This document shows positions 1 to 6,929 of a DNA stretch of 64,000 bases, piece by piece. Position numbers and translations under genes: made by a program. The stretch is from DVEG01 sp964405435. Lineage in GTDB: Bacteria; Cyanobacteriota; Cyanobacteriia; Cyanobacteriales; Oscillatoriaceae. The stretch covers positions 1 through 64,000 of the forward strand of contig CAYOOD010000038.1 of NCBI GenBank assembly GCA_964405435.1, written 5' to 3'. Position 1 is the stretch's first letter, and each line of letters opens with the position of its first letter. A model generated the notes under the pieces. It was not told the origin of the DNA and made no database searches. It worked only from the letters and a program-made list of their open reading frames with translations.

Positions 1-28
1 CCGGGATATATAAAAAAATGTAACAATA

Positions 29-853
29 CTAAGTTAGCCAACTTGGTATTAAAAACTGTTTCGGGCGCACCCACGAGCCGAAGGAGACGCGGGTGAGGTA
101 GTAAATCGCTTGCAAAAATAGGGCGAACAGCACCGCGACGATGAAAGCACCGAGGGATTTAAATGGGGCGAAGCCTTGCAGGGCAACGGTTTTGGCGACG
201 ATTCCGAAGACGGCGAGGGGAACGAGGGCGATAATCCAGTGCAAAATGCGGATGACTGCCTCGAATAAGAGCGCGATCGCCTGCTCCACTGGCACATAGT
301 CTGTTTTCCCCTGCGCGACTTGCTCGGTTTTCAAGGCACGCAGCACGATGCCAAATGCCAGAGCCAGGAAAATCAGTTGCAGCACGTTGTTGTCTACTAG
401 CGGCTTGAAAACGGCTTCGGGCACCATGTCTTGCAGCAGTCCCCACGGATCGAGGGTTTTGCTGATTTCGGAGGTGGCGGCGGGAGGAGCCAGACGCCCC
501 CACTTGCCCGGTTGCAGGATATTCGCGACGACAAGCCCGATGAGAATTGCGGCTAGGGTATTCGTCAGCAGCAGAAATGCCAGACGGCTGCCGGCTCTGC
601 CTGGTATCGTGGCAGTCAGGAAGGAGTGGAGCACTGCCAGGAGAATCAGGGGAGTGGCAAGGGCGCGCAAAGCCTTGAGCACTAAGTTGCAGGGGATGGC
701 TAGGTCTTTAATGGCTTCGATATTTTCCGGTTTGGGCTGACCGGCACCCAGGACGATCCCCAACCCGACTGCAACAATTAGGGCGATCGCAATCTGCAAG
801 TAGAGCGGGATGCGCTGCCACCAGGGGCGGGTTTCGCTTTCAGCTCGTTCCAT
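29..853 (-). pseudogene. truncated dicarboxylate/amino-acid:cation symporter (DAACS family)
   Basis: This is the N-terminal two thirds of a sodium- or proton-coupled dicarboxylate/glutamate symporter of the inner membrane. Several hydrophobic segments are visible, with family-like stretches such as ALATPLILLAVLHSF near the N-terminus. Members of the family run to about 400-450 residues, but this frame ends after roughly 275. Homology appears to stop at a YLTRVSFGSWVRPKQFL-like stretch, followed by six unrelated residues and TAG. The C-terminal half, which holds the substrate and cation sites, is therefore absent. I chose the ATG at 853; a TTG at 889 is an alternative start. A deletion, an insertion just left of the window, or a frameshift could explain the loss. 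It is probably non-functional as a transporter. Confidence 0.7.
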
Positions 854-889
854 GCTCGGTTTTATTGCCTCAGCAATTTCAGATTTCAA

Positions 890-932
890 ATTTTAGATTT
901 TATCTTCAATTTCCCCTCGGAAATCTAAAATC
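890..932. repeat. short inverted repeat upstream of the symporter
   Basis: The stretch ATTTTAGATTT (near 890-900) is repeated as its reverse complement AAATCTAAAAT about 20 nt downstream. It could form an A/T-rich hairpin in the leader of the symporter gene or be a degenerate interspersed repeat. Nothing else recognisable lies between 933 and 1071. Confidence 0.35.
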
Positions 933-1071
933 AATCTTTAGTTGTTTGGGTGCCAGCCAGACCGAGAGCCTTTTTGCAGATCCTCGTGGGGGAGATAGGA
1001 ATTTTACGAACTGCTTGCGGATGCACAGGTGGCAAAGGGAGGAGGAGAAGAAAGTGAGATAGGCTAGCCAA

Positions 1072-1581
1072 TTAACAAGTTTTCACCCGCCGGAGTATCT
1101 TCAAGAAGTCGGCGGTAATTTGCTCGCAGTTTTGCGGGGTGATGAGGGGAACGTGGACGAAAAGACATTTCGCGGAGAGTTGGCGATCGCGAATATATTT
1201 TAAAGTTTCGTAATAAAGACCTTCACAGACAAACCTACCGGCATTGTCGATAATCTCTGTCGCTCCTAAGTCTGCGACGATGCCGTCCAGATCGACGGCG
1301 GTTTTAATCAGTTCAAATCCATTGTAGGCGCGGGATTCTACGGTTAATTTTTCGCGAGATTCTGCCATGCCGCAGCAGATAATTGCATCGGGCTGAACTT
1401 GGTTTATTTTGGCGATCGCTCTTCCGGGTGCTTTTTGGAAATCAACCGGCAGCTTCCTCAGAAAAGTCAGGGATTCGGGCGAGTCGAGCTGGGAGATTTT
1501 TTCTAATAAATCGTCAGAAGCATTTGATTGGTGATGGGGGAGCCAAGTAGTAAAAGAGGTGAGCAGGATTTGGGAAGTCAT
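1072..1581 (-). CDS. peptidase C15 (pyroglutamyl-peptidase I) family protein
   Basis: The 169-residue protein resembles pyroglutamyl-peptidase I, a cytosolic cysteine peptidase that removes N-terminal pyroglutamate. All three catalytic positions can be matched. A Glu lies in VESRAYN after CCGMAESREKLT, the nucleophile Cys is in RFVCEGLYY, and the His is in FVHVP. The protein is shorter than the usual 200-215 residues, mostly at the N-terminus and in loops, so its specificity may differ from classical Pcp. It is transcribed away from hisH, with only 65 bp between the two starts. The family call is good; the exact substrate is inference. Confidence 0.75.
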   Translation of the reverse strand: MTSQILLTSFTTWLPHHQSNASDDLLEKISQLDSPESLTFLRKLPVDFQKAPGRAIAKINQVQPDAIICCGMAESREKLTVESRAYNGFELIKTAVDLDGIVADLGATEIIDNAGRFVCEGLYYETLKYIRDRQLSAKCLFVHVPLITPQNCEQITADFLKILRRVKTC

Positions 1582-1646
1582 AAAAAATGACTCTAACTGA
1601 GCTACAATGATTGTAGCATCAATTATATTTTAAGGGAAGTAGGACA

Positions 1647-2282
1647 ATGCCGGTAATCGCCGTCGTAGACTACGACATGGGAAATCTGCACTCGGTTTGC
1701 AAGGGGCTGGAGAATGCGGGTGCGACGCCAAAAATTACGGAGTCGCCAGAGGAAATTGCGCGGGCGGATGCGGTGGTGCTGCCCGGGGTGGGGGCATTCG
1801 ATCCGGCGATACAACACCTGCGATCGCGCGATTTGATTCATCCGGTGAAAGATGCGATCGCCTCTGGAAAACCCTTTTTAGGCATTTGTCTGGGCTTGCA
1901 AATTCTCTTCGACAGCAGCGAAGAAGGCGTCGAGCCCGGTTTGGGCGTCATTCCCGGAGTCGTGCGCCGTTTCAAATCCGAGCCGGGGCTGACGATTCCG
2001 CACATGGGGTGGAACCAGTTGGAATTCACTCAGCCGGACGTACCTATTTGGGGACATTTGTCAAGCGACCCGTGGGTTTATTTCGTGCATTCCTATTATG
2101 TCGATCCCGTCGATGCGGCGGTGCGGGCGGCGGTGGTGACGCACGGGAGCCAGACGGTGACTGCAGCGATCGCCCGGGATAATCTCGCGGCAGTGCAGTT
2201 TCACCCGGAGAAGTCGTCTGCGTCGGGGTTGCAGATGCTGGCGAATTTCGTCAAGCAGTTGGAACAAAATATTTCAAGCTGA
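1647..2282 (+). CDS. hisH: imidazole glycerol phosphate synthase, glutamine amidotransferase subunit HisH
   Basis: HisH releases ammonia from glutamine and passes it to HisF, which makes imidazole glycerol phosphate and AICAR in histidine biosynthesis. The 211-residue length is normal. The class I amidotransferase triad is visible: nucleophile Cys in GICLGLQIL and His-Glu in VQFHPEKS. The N-terminal IAVVDYDMGNLHSV stretch is typical. A GGGAAGTAGGA ribosome-binding site sits just upstream of the ATG. hisF is not adjacent, as is common in cyanobacteria where his genes are scattered. Confidence 0.97.
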   Translation: MPVIAVVDYDMGNLHSVCKGLENAGATPKITESPEEIARADAVVLPGVGAFDPAIQHLRSRDLIHPVKDAIASGKPFLGICLGLQILFDSSEEGVEPGLGVIPGVVRRFKSEPGLTIPHMGWNQLEFTQPDVPIWGHLSSDPWVYFVHSYYVDPVDAAVRAAVVTHGSQTVTAAIARDNLAAVQFHPEKSSASGLQMLANFVKQLEQNISS

Positions 2283-2311
2283 GAAGTCCCGCCAGAAATT
2301 CGCAGAGCTAA

Positions 2312-2349
2312 TATAGGTAGGGTTGACTTTTAATTCAATCCTGCCTATA
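2312..2349. repeat. 15-bp inverted repeat between hisH and the pPIWI-RE cassette
   Basis: The arms are 2312-2326 and 2335-2349, with an 8-nt loop. All fifteen positions pair if two G-U wobbles are allowed. It may be the hisH terminator, an operator, or both, since it contains the promoter elements described in the next entry. Confidence 0.7.
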
Positions 2350-2351
2350 GT
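2323..2351 (+). promoter_or_regulatory. sigma70-type promoter of the pPIWI-RE operon inside an inverted repeat
   Basis: TTGACT (2323-2328) and TATAGT (2346-2351) are separated by exactly 17 nt and each differs from the consensus hexamer by one base. The start codon of the first cassette gene lies 40 nt beyond the -10 box. The -35 box overlaps the end of the left arm of the inverted repeat and the -10 box overlaps the right arm, so a dimeric repressor on this palindrome would block the promoter. No transcript data support this; it rests on sequence alone. Confidence 0.55.
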
Positions 2352-2391
2352 ATTTTAGGAGCCGATCTGGGAAACTGATAAGGATGTAGAA

Positions 2392-3522
2392 ATGACTTCG
2401 AGCGCATCTGCAAGTAGTCCTGGGGGCTACACAGATCCAAAACTTTCAGATGACGAGCTGACGCTGATCCGAATTGCCACCGGCGTGATGCAACTGGCAG
2501 AAACAGTCAAAAATGGCAAACCGCCAAAATTGCCATATCCCAACCCCCTGCAACTAGGTTTCAGTCAGTTGAGTAAACTCTGTTTGCTCAAAAACGTGCC
2601 GCGACCTAAAAGTGTGCCAGACTTAATTGGCTGGTGCCAGCAAAAGCCTTTAAGCGACTGGCCACTCAAACTGCCAGATTATAAGTTCAGCACAGACGAT
2701 ACGCTGCTAGACGACCAAATTCCTACCAAACTCTGCTCTGATTTGGCGGAGTTAGCCGGCTCAAATTCCCGGGTGCTAGCTGAACTCACTCAAAAACGGA
2801 TTATATATAGCGTATTTGAAATCAGCCAACAGGCAAACGCACCCGACGGCTATGTAGAGTTTCGGCGTTTCATCATCACTCACCCTGTAGCAACTGAGAG
2901 CGAGTTAGTGATGAAGCGTCTGAATCTATATCCCGAAGCGCTCTCTAAACCGCTAGAAGAAGCTTATGAATCGGCTCCCGAATCCTGCCTAGTAGGGGAT
3001 TGCTATCAGTGTTGTCCGAACTGCGGCAACCTGTTGAGGCACCACATGAAAAAAGGTCGGGTTTGCGACATGTGCGATTATGTTGGTGACGGCGCGACGG
3101 GGCGGAAAATTCACAAACAGGAAGAAGTTTACTGGCTCAAGCAAGGGTTGCGCCGCTATATTGCTGCGCCCGGTATTCCTGAACTGCGTTTGGAGAAGCA
3201 ACTCAAGGAACTCGGCGGAAACCTTGAAGTCCAACTCTGGCCCGAATTCGACAGCTACGATTTGCGGCTTGTTTTTCCAAATGGTGAAGCGTGGGCGATT
3301 GATGTCAAGGATTGGAAAAACCCCTTTGCGCTAGCCAAAAAAGTCAAGCCTATCCCCTCCGAGCCTCCCTGGGATCGAGCTTATTTTGTCTTTCCTGACG
3401 AGCGCCGCAAACAAGCTTATTATCTTAACGCATTTCGGGAAGCTGCTGAGCCGATACTTAAAAATAAGACTGACGCTTTGTTTGAAAGCGACATGGTTAA
3501 AAAGGTCAAGAAAAAAATTTAG
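2392..3522 (+). CDS. pPIWI-RE-associated nuclease: zinc ribbon plus PD-(D/E)XK endonuclease
   Basis: This is the first gene of the three-gene pPIWI-RE island. The 376-residue protein has an N-terminal region of about 200 residues with no motif I recognise, probably the domain called pPIWI_RE_Y. A zinc ribbon follows (C208xxC211 and C225xxC228), then a C-terminal restriction-endonuclease-like fold. In that fold Asp290 (YDLRLVF) is followed by Asp304-Val-Lys306 (WAIDVKDW), the D...DxK signature of PD-(D/E)XK nucleases, with a candidate upstream Glu in LRLEKQL. It probably cleaves DNA selected by the PIWI-RE protein and helicase. The stop is 11 nt from the next ATG, which has its own GGGAG-type ribosome-binding site. 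The island call rests on gene order and motifs; I could not run a profile search. Confidence 0.8.
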   Translation: MTSSASASSPGGYTDPKLSDDELTLIRIATGVMQLAETVKNGKPPKLPYPNPLQLGFSQLSKLCLLKNVPRPKSVPDLIGWCQQKPLSDWPLKLPDYKFSTDDTLLDDQIPTKLCSDLAELAGSNSRVLAELTQKRIIYSVFEISQQANAPDGYVEFRRFIITHPVATESELVMKRLNLYPEALSKPLEEAYESAPESCLVGDCYQCCPNCGNLLRHHMKKGRVCDMCDYVGDGATGRKIHKQEEVYWLKQGLRRYIAAPGIPELRLEKQLKELGGNLEVQLWPEFDSYDLRLVFPNGEAWAIDVKDWKNPFALAKKVKPIPSEPPWDRAYFVFPDERRKQAYYLNAFREAAEPILKNKTDALFESDMVKKVKKKI

Positions 3523-3533
3523 GGAGTTCGCTG

Positions 3534-6500
3534 ATGCGGAAAATTAAAACCTGGCAGAAGGATTTAACAGATAAAATCAAGAAAAGCTGGCCGCAAAATG
3601 AACAAGGAAAGGAGCGAGAGCTGACTCGAAAGATACACGCACTTTGCGAAGTCGAGTTAGGTCTTTATCTGCTGTCTCAGCTAGCTCCCTGCGAACCAGC
3701 TAAAGCGCTGTGGGTGCTGCTGACTGGCTATGCTTTTCCTACCCTAATTGCTAACTGGAGCCAAGAACAGCTACAGATGCTGGGCAATGCGCGATATCTT
3801 CTCTCTCATTTGAGGAGTTCCTACAAGTGGGAAGGGACACTAAAGATGTACCGACAACTCAACGAGCGGGTGCGAGGTTATGACGTTGAAGAAAAGCTAG
3901 AAACTCCAGCAGAACAGCGCCCGGTTAGCATCTGTTCCGATCGCTATCAAGTCTATGAAAAAACGCTCCGTTCGACAATTCCTCATTCTCAAGATACAGT
4001 GCGTTGGGGTTCTGATAAAAGTTACCTCTTTTTCGATGACAAAAATCAGATATCCAGTGTTAGCATTCCCAAAGAATTAGTATTTTCACCTCCGACACGT
4101 CACAGCCATGCGATCGCCCAAAAGGGGGATGAGATTTCAGTCTCCTGGAATGAACTGATTGAAACAGCAAAATGGATGGACGATCGCGCAGGAGCGGAGA
4201 ACGACTCATCATGGGTTGGACGTCTATCTAGGGTAAAGCTTGAGATTTTTGAGGAGAATAGCGAGGTTCTGACGCCAGCGAACCAGATGACTTTGAAGGG
4301 GCTGACGCACCTAATTGGCATGGTATCAGCAGGAAAATCGACGCTGATGGAGGTGCTTGCAGTTTGGGCGGCGCGTCAGGGGCTTCACATAACTCTGGTG
4401 GTGGGAGATGTAATTGGGGCGCTGAATCTGGCTGAGAAATTCAGGAAATTGCAGATTTCCGTTGCCCCGATTTTGGGCGCATCAAGCCGCGATCGCCATA
4501 CCGAAAGGCTGCATCGCGTTGTCACGGCTGAAAACCCATTAGAACCGCTAACGCAAAAACACCCTGGATTCGACTGGCTAAGTACGGAATGCCTGCTGGA
4601 AGTGTTGCGAGATGAGAGTAAAGATGAACCGCTGTCGGTGACGCACAAACCTTGCGGGAAGTTGTATCTGCCATCAAAAGAAGAAGAGCAATATACCTGC
4701 CCAATCTACAGTCAGTGCCAATTTCATCAGGCGCAGCAGGATTTAGTCAGCGCTTCTATTTGGATTGCCACGCCGGCTAGTTTGGTTTATACTTGGGTTC
4801 CCCGGCAACTGTCTCCTGAACCGCCCCCTGACAGCAAAAAGGCGTCTGGTGGCAAAAAACAAAAATCCGGAAAAGACAGTAAAGGGATTAAAATCCGGTT
4901 TGCTGAGATGGTGTATCGCCGGAGTAACTTGGTAATTGTAGATGAAGCCGACCAAGTACAGATGCAGCTTGACAGCACTTTCAGTCCGTGCCAGACTTTG
5001 GTGAGTCGCGGAGAAAGTGCGTGGTTGAACCAACTCCGCAAACACGTTGACGATCTGATAGACCAACAAGGGCGGGAACAGTTGGATGAAGAAAGCGTTT
5101 TGAGGTGGAAGCGGGCGCACCTGTTGGTTCATTTAGCAACTGATGGCATCTATAATCGCATTCTGACTAATGCAGAGATTAGAAAATGGATTGATGATGC
5201 GGAATACTTCACCGAGCTGGTTTTGTTTGGGAAACTGGCTAGAGAATTGAGTGGATCAGCGCGCGAGGAAACAGAACAGCATCCAGGTTATCAAAAACTG
5301 AAGGAGTTGTTTGACCAGTATATTGACGATCCTCTGGGAGACAAGAATGACAGCCCGCTGGCTGACTTGGCGCTCAAGGCGATCGCCTCTGAAAACGAAG
5401 AGCAGGTGCGGCGACGGCTCAAGGTATGGATTAACCAGCAGCTAGAAGAGATAGGAAATCCGGTGCCCCTGACAGAGAAACAGATGGAATCAGCGGCATT
5501 CAAACTGGAATTTGCCCTTTTGGTGGCGGTGCTTTTAGATCGGCTCAACCGACTGTGGGGCGACTGGAAGCAAGTCGAGGCGAGGCTAAATCTTGACAAG
5601 GCAGATTCGGCGTGGTTCAATCGCCCTCCCGAAGACTATTCGGCGGTAATTCCGGTAGCGCCGATGGGAAATTTGCTAGCACTGCAGTACGTTCCCCCAC
5701 TAGATGTTTCGGAAGGTGCCGGAGATTTAAGATTTTTCCGGTGTATGGGTGTGGGTCGATCTTTGTTGCTAAACTTTCACCAATTGTTTCATAATGATGG
5801 CATACCCGGGCCTCACGTTTTATTGCTTTCTGGAACTAGCTGGGCGGGTAAATCGCCGGGGTGTCACGTTCAAGTTCCGGTGGCGGGAGTTTTGCGATCG
5901 CCAGAAAAAGAGGTGGACGCTATTAAAAACCAGAGTTCGTTTGAATTGCTGTATTTCAAAGATGAGAATAACAGTCCGATTAAAGTTTCAGGAATGAGCG
6001 GCAACCAGCGGGAGACAGCGCTGCGGAAACTCCTCAACAAACTAACCGAATCCGGAAAAATACCTGGCGGTAAGGCAGGTAAGAGTCTGCTGGAAAAAGA
6101 GTTAGAAAAGCTTGAAGAAGGGCGAAAGCGCATTCTGCTGGTGGTTGGCAGTTACAAGGAGGCAGAGATTGCATATCACTACTTGGAAAATCTGTCAACG
6201 TGGCGGGGAAAGAGCATCCCTTTGATTTCTGACGATGACGAGTTAGAAGACAGTCAAGGGCTGCCACGAGGACTGGTGGCCAAGTTTGCCAAAAAACCAG
6301 CCAAGATTCTCATTGCTCCTTTGCTGTCAATCGAGCGGGGGCACAATATTCTGAATGATGAAAACCAAGCAGCGATTGGTGCGGCTTATTTTCTAGTTCG
6401 TCCCCACGAACACCCCAAGGACATCAGCTATGCGATTTACTCTATCAATCGCTGGGCTATTGAACATTCCGAAAATTTATCTTGGATCGAGCAGCAAAAT

Positions 6501-6929
6501 CCCCCCGGCTCACTTACAATAGACCGAGTGGGTGAAAAGTTCCGCTTGGAAGCATTCAATCGCTGGCGATCGCTCTTGCAAGTGCCAATGATTTACAGAG
6601 CCATGCCTAAAAAAGAGCGGGAAGCTGTAACGTGGAATCAGCTAGTGGCTGTCTGGCAAGTCATCGGGCGTCTGATTCGTGGGGGGTGTCCGGCGCGAGT
6701 ATTTTTCTGCGATGCTGCTTTTGCCCCAAATACGGCATCCGGAGACGGGCAACCCGATACGGCAGCAACTAGCTTGCTAGTGGGGATGGAACAGGTACTG
6801 CGTCCCTATTTTGAACCCAATTCTAAAGTCCAGATATCCGCCAGAGACGAGCAACTGGTCAAAGCACTCTACGAGCCGTTCTACGAAGCCATTAAAAAGA
6901 CAAAGAAACTTCAGAAGGAAATTCACTGA
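3534..6929 (+). CDS. pPIWI-RE-associated DinG/XPD-like superfamily 2 helicase
   Basis: The 1131-residue protein is the middle gene of the cassette. A long N-terminal region, probably the pPIWI_RE_Z domain, precedes Walker A GMVSAGKST at about 262-270. Cysteines at about 353, 374, 389 and 395 lie between motifs I and II, the position of the [4Fe-4S] cluster in XPD/DinG helicases. Motif II is DEAD at about 470-473 in LVIVDEADQVQ, and QVIGRLIRGG near the C-terminus matches motif VI. It is expected to unwind DNA or RNA:DNA hybrids with 5'-3' polarity, as in its relatives. A Lys-, Gly- and Ser-rich linker lies near 430-452. The stop codon overlaps the next start (TGATG), implying translational coupling. 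Confidence 0.82.
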   Translation: MRKIKTWQKDLTDKIKKSWPQNEQGKERELTRKIHALCEVELGLYLLSQLAPCEPAKALWVLLTGYAFPTLIANWSQEQLQMLGNARYLLSHLRSSYKWEGTLKMYRQLNERVRGYDVEEKLETPAEQRPVSICSDRYQVYEKTLRSTIPHSQDTVRWGSDKSYLFFDDKNQISSVSIPKELVFSPPTRHSHAIAQKGDEISVSWNELIETAKWMDDRAGAENDSSWVGRLSRVKLEIFEENSEVLTPANQMTLKGLTHLIGMVSAGKSTLMEVLAVWAARQGLHITLVVGDVIGALNLAEKFRKLQISVAPILGASSRDRHTERLHRVVTAENPLEPLTQKHPGFDWLSTECLLEVLRDESKDEPLSVTHKPCGKLYLPSKEEEQYTCPIYSQCQFHQAQQDLVSASIWIATPASLVYTWVPRQLSPEPPPDSKKASGGKKQKSGKDSKGIKIRFAEMVYRRSNLVIVDEADQVQMQLDSTFSPCQTLVSRGESAWLNQLRKHVDDLIDQQGREQLDEESVLRWKRAHLLVHLATDGIYNRILTNAEIRKWIDDAEYFTELVLFGKLARELSGSAREETEQHPGYQKLKELFDQYIDDPLGDKNDSPLADLALKAIASENEEQVRRRLKVWINQQLEEIGNPVPLTEKQMESAAFKLEFALLVAVLLDRLNRLWGDWKQVEARLNLDKADSAWFNRPPEDYSAVIPVAPMGNLLALQYVPPLDVSEGAGDLRFFRCMGVGRSLLLNFHQLFHNDGIPGPHVLLLSGTSWAGKSPGCHVQVPVAGVLRSPEKEVDAIKNQSSFELLYFKDENNSPIKVSGMSGNQRETALRKLLNKLTESGKIPGGKAGKSLLEKELEKLEEGRKRILLVVGSYKEAEIAYHYLENLSTWRGKSIPLISDDDELEDSQGLPRGLVAKFAKKPAKILIAPLLSIERGHNILNDENQAAIGAAYFLVRPHEHPKDISYAIYSINRWAIEHSENLSWIEQQNPPGSLTIDRVGEKFRLEAFNRWRSLLQVPMIYRAMPKKEREAVTWNQLVAVWQVIGRLIRGGCPARVFFCDAAFAPNTASGDGQPDTAATSLLVGMEQVLRPYFEPNSKVQISARDEQLVKALYEPFYEAIKKTKKLQKEIH

